Shown here: in pieces, positions 28,121 through 37,620 of the stretch
Numbering within the stretch: position 1 is the first letter of the stretch
Layout: every line of letters starts with the position of its first letter
NCBI GenBank assembly: GCA_947089425.1
Contig: CAMUKG010000004.1
Coordinates: 86,502-150,501 of the forward strand
Length of the DNA: 64,000 bases
From: an uncultured Clostridia bacterium
GTDB lineage: Bacteria; Bacillota; Clostridia; Christensenellales; Pumilibacteraceae
Reading direction: 5' to 3'
Program-made: the position numbers and the translations under genes
Notes under the pieces: generated by a model
The model's input: the letters and a program-made list of their open reading frames with translations, nothing else
Databases searched by the model: none
Told to the model about the DNA's origin: nothing

Positions 28121-29566
28121 ATGAGCATACAGAAAAAAGCGTCGCCTTCGGCGAACAGAATTTTATACGGAACGGGCGGACTTGCCGCAGTGACGGAAGT
28201 CGTTTTTCTGTTGCTCTTTTTAACGTGGTTTTCGCATGTTCACAACGTGGCTTTGCTTGTCGCGGCGGCGTCGGGCGTGGCTCTTCCCGTTTTGCTTATG
28301 CCTCTCGTTTATGCGTTGGTGAACGGTAACACTTCGATTGCTACCGGTCGCTATCATATTCCGTTCGTTGTGTCGGGGCTCGGTTCGGGGCTCACGTTCG
28401 TTCTTATGCTTGTGCCGGGTAAAATTCATCCCGTTGCGCAAGGCTTCGCTCTTTTCGGATTGTTGTTTGCTCACTCGCTTTGTATGCAAACGTTTTTGTA
28501 TACCTATGCTTCCATAGGAAAGCGGTTCGACCCGAGCGGCGAAGCGGGCAACTTGCGCGGCGTTTTCGCAATGCTGTCGCTCGCCATTGCGGCTCTTGCT
28601 ATTGTTTTTTTGTTCGACGCGTCGCGCGATTCGGTGCGCGCTGTTGCGGCGGTTGCGGCAATAGTTGCGGTTGTTACGGTTGCTACCGTGTATTTCACTA
28701 CGGTAAGCGCTATGCCCGCCTACGTGAGGTTGGAACCTCGCCATAAACGAAGCGTGAAAGAGACGTATTCGCGTTTTTGCGCGCCGCTCAAAAACAGTTC
28801 GGCGAGAATACTCGTGTCTTCCGCTTTCATGCTGTGCACGGGCGCGGCTTTTGCCGCCGTCGCTCTTCCCGAGTTCGTTTTTTCGTATATGTTCAAAATA
28901 AACGGCGGTTTTAAGCCCGCAGTGCTTATTGCGGCGGTTCTCGTTCCGCCGGTAGGAATGTTTGTGTATCGATATTTGAAGCGTAGCGGAAATAAAGCCG
29001 CAGTTACGGCGGCTGTTGCCGTAGCGTCCGTTCAGCTCGTTTTAACGGCGGTTGTCGCGGTTTCTGTCTTTGTGTCTTTTCCGCTTGCGGTCGAAGCGTC
29101 GGTTTTGTTTTCGTTTGCCGCTGTTGTGGGAATAACTTTGGCTACGGTGCTCGTGTGCGACGGCGGGAATAACGAACGCGCCGAGTCGCTCACAAATTCC
29201 ACTTTCGGTAGATATTACTGTTTTCGCAACTGCGTTTCGGCAATAGGAATTGCAGCCGGGCTCGCACTCGCTTGCGTAGTTCGCATAATAGAGGGCAATG
29301 CGGGCGGCGTCGCGGCGGCGGTTGCGTCGTGCGCGATTTATGCTTGCATAATTCTTGCGGGCACGCTTTTGGGAAGGTTCGGCTATTTGGGCAAAACGGA
29401 GAAAGAAAAGCGAAAGAGAAAGCGTTCCGATAGCGAAGAACGGCAAGTCGAAAGCGAAGAGCCGCAACTCGAAAAAGAAAAATTCGAACGGGCTGCGCAA
29501 GATTTAGAAGAAAAAGCGAACAATGAGCCGCTTTCGTTAAATTCCGATTTTAAGGAGGTCGAATAA
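28121..29566 (+). CDS. MFS-like polytopic membrane protein with charged tail
   Basis: A 481-aa protein with about 12 hydrophobic helices through residue 425, then a 55-residue Lys/Glu/Arg-rich cytoplasmic tail (EKRKRKRSDSEERQVESEE). The repeat of six helices, a central basic loop (EPRHKRSVKE near 205-215) and small-residue-rich helices suggest a major-facilitator-type fold, but I recognise no substrate signature. The SD of the next gene lies within its last codons, suggesting coupled translation. Confidence 0.65.
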   Translation: MSIQKKASPSANRILYGTGGLAAVTEVVFLLLFLTWFSHVHNVALLVAAASGVALPVLLMPLVYALVNGNTSIATGRYHIPFVVSGLGSGLTFVLMLVPGKIHPVAQGFALFGLLFAHSLCMQTFLYTYASIGKRFDPSGEAGNLRGVFAMLSLAIAALAIVFLFDASRDSVRAVAAVAAIVAVVTVATVYFTTVSAMPAYVRLEPRHKRSVKETYSRFCAPLKNSSARILVSSAFMLCTGAAFAAVALPEFVFSYMFKINGGFKPAVLIAAVLVPPVGMFVYRYLKRSGNKAAVTAAVAVASVQLVLTAVVAVSVFVSFPLAVEASVLFSFAAVVGITLATVLVCDGGNNERAESLTNSTFGRYYCFRNCVSAIGIAAGLALACVVRIIEGNAGGVAAAVASCAIYACIILAGTLLGRFGYLGKTEKEKRKRKRSDSEERQVESEEPQLEKEKFERAAQDLEEKANNEPLSLNSDFKEVE

Positions 29567-29568
29567 AT

Positions 29569-29940
29569 TTGTTTACTATTCGCGAATGCATGAAAGGCGC
29601 TCCCGCATGCGATGAAAATTGTCGCGAACACGCTTGCGCTCTTTGCGAGCGTCTTAACGCGGATTTTAGCGAAGGAGACAGAATTTTCGTTCTCGACGAC
29701 GACGGCGCGAAAGCTGCGGGCGTGCTCGGGCTCAAAGGCGGCAAAGTGCTCGTTAAAGGCGTGTTCGGAGAGGCGGACGCCGCATATAAAGAGCTCGTTT
29801 TGCGCGCAATGCTCAACGTGTGCCGCAATATGAACCCCATAACGGTGAGAGCGGAAAACTCCGATTTTAATTATTCCGTTTTCGGTTTTGCACCGAAAGA
29901 CGGCGGTATGGAAGTTCACAACAAAAGCATAACTTTTTAA
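29569..29940 (+). CDS. small Cys-rich hypothetical protein
   Basis: Not recognised. The 123-aa product starts at TTG 29569, with AAGGAGGT 10 nt upstream inside the previous gene. Five cysteines occur in the first 26 residues (CMKGAPACDENCREHACALC), possibly a metal site. The rest has short beta-like stretches (DRIFVLDDDGAKAAGVLGL, KVLVKGVFGEAD) and an ELVLRAMLNVCRNM helix that faintly recalls part of a GNAT fold lacking its acetyl-CoA loop. It lies between a membrane transporter-like gene and fhs. Confidence 0.6.
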   Translation: MFTIRECMKGAPACDENCREHACALCERLNADFSEGDRIFVLDDDGAKAAGVLGLKGGKVLVKGVFGEADAAYKELVLRAMLNVCRNMNPITVRAENSDFNYSVFGFAPKDGGMEVHNKSITF

Positions 29941-29998
29941 TATTTTATCGTAGCTCTTTGAGGCTATGCGAAAAAAGAAACAACAAGGAGAAAAGCGT

Positions 29999-31630
29999 AT
30001 GAAGACCGACATTGAAATTGCTACCGAAGCAAAACTGTTGCCAATCGAAAAGGTGGCGAAGAAGTTAGGCATACAAAAGAACGACTTAAAACCTTACGGC
30101 AACTATATGGCAAAGGTTAAGCCGCAAACGGGGAACGGCAAAGTTATTCTCGTTACGGCGATAAATCCCACCGCCGCAGGCGAGGGAAAAACCACAGTGA
30201 GCATAGGGCTTGCCGACGCCATGAACAGGCTGGGGCTCAAAGTTTGTTTGGCTTTGCGCGAGCCGTCGCTCGGTCCTGTGTTCGGAATAAAAGGGGGTGC
30301 GGCGGGAGGCGGTTACGCTCAAATCGCGCCTATGGACGACATAAATCTTCATTTCACAGGCGACCTTCACGCTATCACTTCGGCAAATAATTTGCTCGCG
30401 GCTATGCTTGATAATCACGTCTATTTCGGCAACGAACTCGGAATAGAAAAGGTTACGTTTCACCGTTGCCTCGATATGAACGACCGCGCGCTTCGATTTA
30501 TTCGTTGCGGTTTGAAATATAACGAGCGCGACGATTCGTTCGATATTACCGCCGCAAGCGAAGTTATGGCGGCGCTGTGCCTCAGCCGCGACCAAGCGGA
30601 CCTTAAAAGGCGTTTGGGAAATATAATAGTGGGATATAAAAAAGACGGAACGCCTGTGCGTTGCCGCGAGCTCAAAGCTGACGAGGCAATGACGATATTA
30701 CTAAAAGACGCTATTTCGCCCAATCTCGTGCAAACGCTCGAAGGAGTTCCCGCATTTGTGCACGGCGGACCGTTTGCCAACATTGCTCACGGATGCAACA
30801 GCATAACCGCTACTCGCACAGCTATGCACTATGCCGATTACGTTGTTACCGAAGCGGGGTTCGGAGCCGATTTGGGCGCCGAAAAATTCCTCGACATAAA
30901 GTGCAGAGCGGCGGGCATAAAACCCGAAGCGGTGGTTGTGGTGGCAACGGTGCGCGCACTCAAATGCGGCGGCGGAAAGAGCAAAGAAACTCTTTCGGAG
31001 CGCGACGACGAGGCGCTTAAAGCGGGACTCGGCAATCTTATGAAACACGTCGAAAATATCGTAAAAGTGTATTCGCGCAAATGCGTGGTGGCAATCAACC
31101 GCTTCGCGTCCGACGAAGACGGCGAAATCGAGCTCGTTGAAAAGGCTTGCAGCGAGCAAGGCGTTAGCGCAGTGTGCGTAAACGTGTGGGGAGAGGGCGG
31201 CAAAGGCGGCGTAGCTCTTGCCGAAAAGGTTAAAGAGCTTTGCCTGCAACCCGATAAGCCGTTTACCTATTGCTACGAGCTTAACGAAAGCGTGGAAGAG
31301 AAAATAAGCGCTGTGGCGACTAAAATATACGGGGCGGACGGAGTGGAATACGAGCCCGCCGCACGCGAAATGCTTGAAAAAATAAAGGGAACCGAGTGGG
31401 AAAAATATCCCGTTTGCATAGCCAAAACGCAATATTCGCTGAGCGACAACCCCGAACTTTTGGGGCGACCGAGCGGGTTTAAAATTCGCATACGCGATTT
31501 GACGGTGAGAGCGGGAGCCGAATTTATTGTGGCGCTTGCGGGGAATATCTTGCTTATGCCCGGTCTTAGCAAATTTCCCAACGCCGAAAAGATGAAAATA
31601 GACGGCGATAAAATTGAAGGACTTTTTTAA
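29999..31630 (+). CDS. fhs: formate-tetrahydrofolate ligase
   Basis: ATP-dependent formation of 10-formyl-tetrahydrofolate from formate, used for one-carbon supply and, in acetogens, the methyl branch of CO2 fixation. The 543-aa protein begins MKTDIEIATEAKLLPIEKVA, the standard family N terminus, with AAGGAG upstream. The P-loop AAGEGKTT is near 65-72, and REPSLGPVFGIKGGAAGGGY is near 95-114. I reject the 11-codon upstream extension. No other Wood-Ljungdahl genes are visible nearby. Confidence 0.96.
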   Translation: MKTDIEIATEAKLLPIEKVAKKLGIQKNDLKPYGNYMAKVKPQTGNGKVILVTAINPTAAGEGKTTVSIGLADAMNRLGLKVCLALREPSLGPVFGIKGGAAGGGYAQIAPMDDINLHFTGDLHAITSANNLLAAMLDNHVYFGNELGIEKVTFHRCLDMNDRALRFIRCGLKYNERDDSFDITAASEVMAALCLSRDQADLKRRLGNIIVGYKKDGTPVRCRELKADEAMTILLKDAISPNLVQTLEGVPAFVHGGPFANIAHGCNSITATRTAMHYADYVVTEAGFGADLGAEKFLDIKCRAAGIKPEAVVVVATVRALKCGGGKSKETLSERDDEALKAGLGNLMKHVENIVKVYSRKCVVAINRFASDEDGEIELVEKACSEQGVSAVCVNVWGEGGKGGVALAEKVKELCLQPDKPFTYCYELNESVEEKISAVATKIYGADGVEYEPAAREMLEKIKGTEWEKYPVCIAKTQYSLSDNPELLGRPSGFKIRIRDLTVRAGAEFIVALAGNILLMPGLSKFPNAEKMKIDGDKIEGLF

Positions 31631-31658
31631 AAATCGAATTTAAAGACGGAATAAAATT

Positions 31659-33287
31659 ATGGGAAACTTTATTGAAGAAATTATAGACGCCGACCTTGCG
31701 GCGGGACGCGAAACGGAAATCGTTACAAGATTTCCGCCCGAACCGAACGGCTATTTGCACATAGGGCACGCGAAAGCGATATGCCTAAACGTGGCTATGG
31801 CTAAAAAATACGGCGGCAAATGCAACTTGCGTTTCGACGACACAAACCCCGTTAAAGAGGAAGACGAATACGTTCAATCGATTATTGAAGACGCGCGTTG
31901 GCTCGGGTGGAACGGCGACATATATTTCGCGTCAGACTACTTCGAAATAATGTATGACGCGGCTGTTCGGCTCATTAAAAAGGGCAAAGCATATATCGAC
32001 GACGTGACTCCCGAAGAAATGAAGAAAATGCGCGGCACGCTGACCGAACCCGGCATAGAGAGCAAATACCGCAACCGTCCCGCGAGCGAGAGCCTCGAAC
32101 TTTTTGCTCAAATGCGCGACGGAAAAATTGCGGACGGCGCTCTCGTTCTTCGCGCCAAAATCGATATGGCGAGCCCCAACATAAATATGCGCGACCCCAT
32201 TATATACAGGGTTTTACGCGCGCACCATCACCGTCAGGGCGACCGTTGGTGCGTTTATCCCATGTACGATTTCGCACACCCAATAGAGGACGCGGTGGAG
32301 GGAATAAGTCACAGCATTTGCACGCTCGAATTCGAAGACCACCGCCCGCTTTATGACTGGGTGCTGAAAGAGGCTGAATTTCCGCATCCGCCGCATCAAT
32401 ACGAATTTGCGCGCCTTAATCTTGAACGCACAATTATGAGCAAACGGTACCTTAAAAAGCTTGTCGATGAAAAATTTGTTTCGGGTTGGGACGACCCGCG
32501 CATGCCGACTATCGCGGGGCTACGTCGCAGAGGTTACACGCCGTCGTCTGTTCGAGAGTTTTGCGAGAGAATAGGCGTTGCGAAAGCGAACAGCGAGGTG
32601 GAAGCGGGGCAGTTGGAGAGTTGCATACGCGAAGAACTGAACGCGAACGCACCGCGCGCTATGGCGGTGCTCGAACCGCTCGAACTCGTGCTCGAAAACG
32701 TTCCAGACGATTTTTGCGAGGAAATGGAATTCGAAGTAAATCCGTTCGCGCCCGAGAGCGGCACTCGCAAGATATACCTAACCAAAAAGATTTATATAGA
32801 AAAAAGCGATTTTGCGGTAGTGCCTCCGCCAAAATATAAACGCCTTACGCTTAACGGAACAGTCAGGCTCAAAAGCGGATATATTATAAAGTGCACGGGT
32901 TACGACGGAACGCCCGAAAACGTGACGAGAGTGCGCGCCGAAATAATTGAGGGCACGAAGAGCGGGCACGACAACAGCGGCATAAAAGTTAAGGGAGTTA
33001 TTCACTGGGTTAATTCCAAAGCGAAAAAAGCTAACGTGCGATTATACGACTATCTTTTGATTGCCGACGATTCGTTGCCCGATTTCAACGACAGATTAAA
33101 CCGCGAATCGTTAATCGAAAAAGACGCGCTTGTGGAAGAGCGGGTGGCGAACGCCGAAAAAGGCGAGTCGTTTCAATTCTTGCGTCAGGGATATTTTTGC
33201 CGCGACATTAAAGAGAGCGGGCTTGTGTTTAACCGCATAGTGGGATTAAAAGACGCCTACAATAAGCCGAACGCGGCGGCGAAATAG
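31659..33287 (+). CDS. glnS: glutaminyl-tRNA synthetase
   Basis: Class I synthetase charging tRNA-Gln directly, 542 aa. HIGH motif is GYLHIGHAKA near 33-42, and the KMSKS equivalent is IMSKRYL near 260. The catalytic segment RFPPEPNGYLHIGHA and the GlnRS anticodon-binding beta-barrels from about 330 are present. Most Firmicutes lack GlnRS and make Gln-tRNA by amidation (GatCAB); its presence is shared with some clostridia. It starts 28 nt after fhs. Confidence 0.95.
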   Translation: MGNFIEEIIDADLAAGRETEIVTRFPPEPNGYLHIGHAKAICLNVAMAKKYGGKCNLRFDDTNPVKEEDEYVQSIIEDARWLGWNGDIYFASDYFEIMYDAAVRLIKKGKAYIDDVTPEEMKKMRGTLTEPGIESKYRNRPASESLELFAQMRDGKIADGALVLRAKIDMASPNINMRDPIIYRVLRAHHHRQGDRWCVYPMYDFAHPIEDAVEGISHSICTLEFEDHRPLYDWVLKEAEFPHPPHQYEFARLNLERTIMSKRYLKKLVDEKFVSGWDDPRMPTIAGLRRRGYTPSSVREFCERIGVAKANSEVEAGQLESCIREELNANAPRAMAVLEPLELVLENVPDDFCEEMEFEVNPFAPESGTRKIYLTKKIYIEKSDFAVVPPPKYKRLTLNGTVRLKSGYIIKCTGYDGTPENVTRVRAEIIEGTKSGHDNSGIKVKGVIHWVNSKAKKANVRLYDYLLIADDSLPDFNDRLNRESLIEKDALVEERVANAEKGESFQFLRQGYFCRDIKESGLVFNRIVGLKDAYNKPNAAAK

Positions 33288-33311
33288 AAATTAAAAAAGC
33301 GGAGGAGCGCT

Positions 33312-34175
33312 ATGAAAAAAATTCTCGTTACAGGCGGAAGCGGATTTATAGGTCTTAATTTTATAGGCGCGTACAAGAAAAAGTACGATATTGTTTCTCC
33401 CGCTTCGGAAGAGACCGACCTTACGCGTTATGACGATGTGAAAAAGCTTTTCGAAGCGAATAAGTTTGACGCCGTGCTTCACATTGCGGGTATGCGCGAT
33501 ATTATGAGCGACGCGCCTATGTGTGCCGACGACCTCTTGACTTTTAAAAACGTTCAGTATGCCGCCGTTTTGAGCGGCGTAAAAAAACTGCTCGTGGTAG
33601 GCGACGCGTCCGACCTCGACACAAGCCGTTCGCTTGAAAACGCTACGGAAGACGCTTTCGGGGAATCGGTGCCTTTAGCGGGTTACGGGCTTGGAAGATA
33701 CCTTATTCATAAGCTTGCGAGCAAAGACAAAATCAGCACCGTGCTCAGATTTTTCGACGTGTACGGCGCGGGAGCGTCGGTTGAAGAGGGGCGACCTCTC
33801 GAAATACTGTCTCACGCCGTAATCGGTAAAAAGCAAATCGAAGTTCCCGTAAACAAAGAGTTTTCAACTATTTACGTTGAGGACGCTTGCAAAATTATTT
33901 CCATGTTTATAGACAACGACTACGAAAAAGGAATTTATAACGTGGCGTCGCCCGTTTCCATAAAACTCGGCGACTTTGCGAGAAAAGCAAAATCTTACGC
34001 CAAAAAGGACGGGAGAGAGATTGCGGTTTCGGTGGGAGAAGAAAACGGAATTTTCACCGCCGACATATCGAAACTTCTCGCGGCGCTCGGTTCGTTTAAG
34101 TTCACAGCTCATTCAACCGGCATAACCAAAACGCTAGACTACTGCAAAAGCCATAAATCGCTTTTGAGAGGCTAA
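33312..34175 (+). CDS. NAD-dependent epimerase/dehydratase (extended SDR)
   Basis: A 287-aa Rossmann-fold protein, cytoplasmic. The nucleotide-binding motif GGSGFIGLN is near 8-16, with DLTRYDD near 34-40. The usual catalytic YxxxK appears as YGLGR, with Arg replacing Lys, near residue 123. RFFDVYGAGA near 148-157 and FSTIYVEDACK near 180-190 are typical of sugar-nucleotide epimerases. Substrate unknown. The Lys-to-Arg change may reduce or alter activity. It precedes the HAD phosphatase by 9 nt. Confidence 0.8.
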   Translation: MKKILVTGGSGFIGLNFIGAYKKKYDIVSPASEETDLTRYDDVKKLFEANKFDAVLHIAGMRDIMSDAPMCADDLLTFKNVQYAAVLSGVKKLLVVGDASDLDTSRSLENATEDAFGESVPLAGYGLGRYLIHKLASKDKISTVLRFFDVYGAGASVEEGRPLEILSHAVIGKKQIEVPVNKEFSTIYVEDACKIISMFIDNDYEKGIYNVASPVSIKLGDFARKAKSYAKKDGREIAVSVGEENGIFTADISKLLAALGSFKFTAHSTGITKTLDYCKSHKSLLRG

Positions 34176-34184
34176 GGAAGTAAA

Positions 34185-34826
34185 ATGAATTACGGCGTTA
34201 TATTCGACGTGGACGGCACATTGTTCGATACGGGAAGCGGCATAAAATCTTGCGTGCGCGAAGTTGTGCAAGACTTGGGAATGCCTCCCATAGACGAAGC
34301 GAAACTCGATTTGTTCATAGGTCCGTCGCTCTTTCACAGTTTTACCGTGACGGCGGGATTCGACGAAAAAACCGCCGAAAAAGCAATCGAGGCATACCGC
34401 AAAATTTACGCCGAAAAAGGACTTTTCGATTCGCACCCTTACAGCGGAGTGCCCGAAATGCTCGCTCTTCTCGCGGAAGATAATTACGCGCTGTCGGTAG
34501 CGTCGAGCAAACCGCTCGTTATGGTTGAAAAGCTTTTGGAGCACAACGGGCTGAGAAAATATTTTGCAAAAGTTTGCGCGCCCGACTATGCTCGCAAAGG
34601 AAGCGACAAATCCGAACTCGTGAGAGCCGCATGCGTCGCCGAAAAAAGCGTTATGGTGGGAGACACTCATTTCGATATAGACGGAGCGCACGGCGCGGGT
34701 ATAAAGGCTGCGGGCGTTACATACGGCTACGGAAAAGAAGAGAGCCTCGCGGGCGCCGACGGCTTGGCTCGCTCGGCGAGCGAGGTGCCGCCTCTCGTCA
34801 AAAAATTATTGAAGCGTCAGTATTGA
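34185..34826 (+). CDS. HAD-family phosphatase (Gph/PGMB-like)
   Basis: A 213-aa HAD hydrolase with motif I FDVDGTLFDTG (Asp nucleophile near residue 7 and acid/base near 9), cap domain of about 60 residues, motif II SVASSKP near 105, a Lys near 125-145, and motif IV VGDTHFDIDGAHGAG near 165. The closest general type is phosphoglycolate phosphatase, but the substrate cannot be read. Close spacing to the epimerase and alaS suggests co-transcription. Confidence 0.85.
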   Translation: MNYGVIFDVDGTLFDTGSGIKSCVREVVQDLGMPPIDEAKLDLFIGPSLFHSFTVTAGFDEKTAEKAIEAYRKIYAEKGLFDSHPYSGVPEMLALLAEDNYALSVASSKPLVMVEKLLEHNGLRKYFAKVCAPDYARKGSDKSELVRAACVAEKSVMVGDTHFDIDGAHGAGIKAAGVTYGYGKEESLAGADGLARSASEVPPLVKKLLKRQY

Positions 34827-34867
34827 AAAAACAATTAAATCAAAACACTGAAAAGAGGAATTACAAA

Positions 34868-36664
34868 GTGAAAACCGAAAAACAAATTACGTCCGATAGC
34901 TTGCGCAAAATGTGGCTTGAATTTTATAAGGAAAAAGGACATGCCGTCATTCCGTCGGCGTCGCTCATTCCCGAAAACGACCCCACAGTGTTGTTTACCA
35001 CTGCGGGAATGCACCCGCTTGTGCCGTATCTTTTGGGAGAGCCGCACCCTGCTGGCACTCGCCTTGCCGACGTTCAAAAATGCGTGCGCACGGGCGATAT
35101 AGACGAAGTGGGCGACAACAGCCATTGCACATTTTTCGAAATGCTCGGCAATTGGAGCTTGGGCGATTACTTTAAGCAAGACATGATAAAGTGGAGCTAC
35201 GAGTTTCTCACGTCCGACAAATATTTGGGGCTGTCGCCAGATAATCTTGCGGTGTCGGTGTTCGCGGGCGACGCCGACTGCCCGCGCGACGAGGAGAGCG
35301 CACAGCTTTGGCACGACTGCGGTATAAAGAAAGAGCACATTTTCTATTTGCCCAAAGAGAACAACTGGTGGGGACCTGCGGGCAAAACCGGACCTTGCGG
35401 ACCGGACACCGAAATGTTTATATTGCGCGGCGAGCCTTGTTCGCCCGATTGCAATCCCGCGTGCGATTGCGGACATTATCTTGAAATTTGGAACGACGTG
35501 TTCATGCAATACAACAAAACCGCCGACGGAAAATTCGAGCCGCTATCTCGCCGAAACGTTGACACGGGCATGGGATTAGAGCGCACTCTCTGCATTTTGC
35601 AAAAGAAAGAAAGCGTGTACGAAACGGATTTGTTCGTGCCCATAATCGCGGCAATAGAATCGCTTTGCGGCAAAAAATACGGCGCGAATAAAGAAGACAC
35701 CCGCGCCATGCGCATTATCGCCGACCACGTTCGCACGTCGGTGTTTATGCTCGGCGACGAAAAAGGCGTTGTGCCGTCGAACGTTGACCAAGGATATATT
35801 TTGCGCAGACTTTTGCGCCGAGCCATTCGCTATATAAAACAGCTCGGAATGGAAAAGGGCGACATAGTGAAAGTTGCGGAAGCGGTTATAGAAAGATATA
35901 AAGACGCGTATCCCGAACTCGTTGCGGGTAGCGAAAAAATACGCGACGAAATCGCGCGCGAAGAGGAGCGGTTCGAAAAGACGCTCGCGTCGGGTATGCG
36001 TGAGTTCGAAAAGCTTTGCGGCTATCTTGTGGGCGACACCGTTTCGGGCAAGGCGTGCTTTAAACTGTACGACACCTACGGTTTTCCCATCGAAATGACA
36101 GAAGAACTTGCCGCCGAGCGCGGGCTTAAAATAAATCGCGCCGACTTTGAAAAGCTTTTCGAAGAGCACCGCCAAAAGAGTCATGCGGGCGCCGAGCAAC
36201 GTTTTAAGGGCGGGCTTGCCGACAACACCGAAGCTACGGCACGGCTTCACACGGCGACGCACCTAATGCACCGCGCGCTTAAAACCGTTTTGCACGACGA
36301 GAACGTGAACCAAAAGGGAAGCAATATCACGGCGGAGCGCTTGCGTTTCGACTTTACTTTCGGGCGCGCTCTCACGCCCGAAGAAGTCGCCGAAGTGGAA
36401 AAGCTCGTTAACGAAGCTATCGCTGCCGACGTTCCCGTCGTGTGCGAGGAAATGACTGTGGAAGAAGCCAAAAAAGCGGGCGCCGTAGGATTGTTCGCGT
36501 CTAAATACGGCGAAAAAGTGAAAGTATATACTATGGGCAAATTCAGCAAAGAAATTTGCGGAGGTCCTCATGCCGCTCGCACGGGAGAGCTCGGGCACTT
36601 TAAAATAGTTAAAGAGCAATCTTCGTCGGCGGGCGTCAGAAGAATAAAGGCAGTGCTCGATTGA
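34868..36664 (+). CDS. alaS: alanyl-tRNA synthetase, short form without C-Ala domain
   Basis: Charges tRNA-Ala and edits mischarged products. The class II core starts SLRKMWLEFYKEKGHAVIPS, with motif 2/3 segments including CVRTGDIDEVG-like KCVRTGDIDEVGDNSHCTFF near 75-95 and GYILRRLLRRAIRY near 310. The editing domain retains HTATHLMH near 462 and CGGPHA near 563. The protein ends at 598 aa, right after the editing domain; usual bacterial AlaRS is about 870 aa with DHHA1 and C-Ala domains. The next gene starts at once, so this is not an assembly break. GTG at 34868 is the start; a longer frame to 34574 overlaps the HAD gene and is rejected. Confidence 0.92.
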   Translation: MKTEKQITSDSLRKMWLEFYKEKGHAVIPSASLIPENDPTVLFTTAGMHPLVPYLLGEPHPAGTRLADVQKCVRTGDIDEVGDNSHCTFFEMLGNWSLGDYFKQDMIKWSYEFLTSDKYLGLSPDNLAVSVFAGDADCPRDEESAQLWHDCGIKKEHIFYLPKENNWWGPAGKTGPCGPDTEMFILRGEPCSPDCNPACDCGHYLEIWNDVFMQYNKTADGKFEPLSRRNVDTGMGLERTLCILQKKESVYETDLFVPIIAAIESLCGKKYGANKEDTRAMRIIADHVRTSVFMLGDEKGVVPSNVDQGYILRRLLRRAIRYIKQLGMEKGDIVKVAEAVIERYKDAYPELVAGSEKIRDEIAREEERFEKTLASGMREFEKLCGYLVGDTVSGKACFKLYDTYGFPIEMTEELAAERGLKINRADFEKLFEEHRQKSHAGAEQRFKGGLADNTEATARLHTATHLMHRALKTVLHDENVNQKGSNITAERLRFDFTFGRALTPEEVAEVEKLVNEAIAADVPVVCEEMTVEEAKKAGAVGLFASKYGEKVKVYTMGKFSKEICGGPHAARTGELGHFKIVKEQSSSAGVRRIKAVLD

Positions 36665-37395
36665 TAAGACTTATATATTCGTATGTTAAAAGCGCGGTAG
36701 TGTTTTCGGTTATGCTCGCCGTAATTGCGGCGGGTGCGGTAGGCGTATGCGTTTTTACCGAAAGCAAAGCCGACCTTGCCATTCGCCTTACGGGGCTCGC
36801 TCTGTTCGCCGTAGCGGTATACGTTGTTTCGTGCGTTCAGGCGCTCAAATCGATTTCGGACGAAATACGCCTCGCTAACGACGATTGCAACGTGGAAAAA
36901 CTTAACGCGCGTTTGAAAAAGCTAATTAGGCGCGCGGCTTTCGGAAAGGTGAAAGCGAGCATATTGCTCGAATACGCCGACACGCTTATATATTTGGGCA
37001 AAGCGAAAGAAGCGGAAGCGGCGGTGTCGGACGCAATAATAGCGGGCAAAGACAGCGCTAAGGGCGATGCGGCGGTTTGCTTTTGCAAGATTTTTTTTCT
37101 TGCGAACGACCGCGAATATTTTGAAAAATATTACGATAAAGCGATTGAAAAATTGAACGGTCGAATAAACGCGAAAAGCAAAAATCGCGAGGCTTCGGAT
37201 TGCGCCGCAGTGCTCGCGGCTGCTCTGCAAGCTATGAATTTAAGTTTTAACGGCAACGTCGATTCGGCTGTGAAAAAACTCGACTGCATTTCGACGCTCG
37301 CAACGAATTTGCAAAAGAAAAATACAGAGGCTCTCAAAAATTATATTTTGAACGTGCGTGACGAAATAAAACGGGTGAACGAGACGAACGAATAA
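36661..37395 (+). CDS. membrane-anchored helical-repeat (TPR-like) protein
   Basis: Not recognised by name. The 244-aa product begins at TTG 36661, overlapping the alaS stop (TTGA). Two TM helices (about 10-32 and 40-60) are followed by about 180 residues of alpha-helical pairs, for example ILLEYADTLIYLGKAKEAEAAVSDAI near 95-125, typical of tetratricopeptide repeats. Probably a cytoplasmic scaffold tethered to the membrane. It ends the long plus-strand gene run. Confidence 0.65.
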   Translation: MIRLIYSYVKSAVVFSVMLAVIAAGAVGVCVFTESKADLAIRLTGLALFAVAVYVVSCVQALKSISDEIRLANDDCNVEKLNARLKKLIRRAAFGKVKASILLEYADTLIYLGKAKEAEAAVSDAIIAGKDSAKGDAAVCFCKIFFLANDREYFEKYYDKAIEKLNGRINAKSKNREASDCAAVLAAALQAMNLSFNGNVDSAVKKLDCISTLATNLQKKNTEALKNYILNVRDEIKRVNETNE

Positions 37396-37562
37396 TTTTT
37401 CAAGAAACGTTTTGCGGTGGAGCGATTGTGTCAAAATGTGTGAGAAGTGACAACAAAACACACGGTAATGTCACCACAAGCGCAGTCGCGGGGTCTATAT
37501 AAAGCGAAATGACAAGTAGTGAGCGGGTTTTCGACATAACCCTATAAAAAAAGTAACAAAAC

Positions 37563-37600
37563 AAAAAAGTTTCCGAAAATCCATTTCGGAAACTTTTTTT
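37563..37600. terminator. bidirectional terminator
   Basis: GTTTCCGAAA/TTTCGGAAAC with a 5-nt loop, A-run before and T7 after, between convergent genes and leuS. The 170 bp before it (37396-37562) hold no gene I can support. Confidence 0.9.
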
Positions 37601-37620
37601 GTTGTTGCGCTTGTTTTAAT

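Noticed and set aside
34574..34867. N-terminal extension of alaS
   Set aside because: It overlaps the HAD phosphatase in another frame; homologous AlaS begins near 34868, where GTG and an SD occur.
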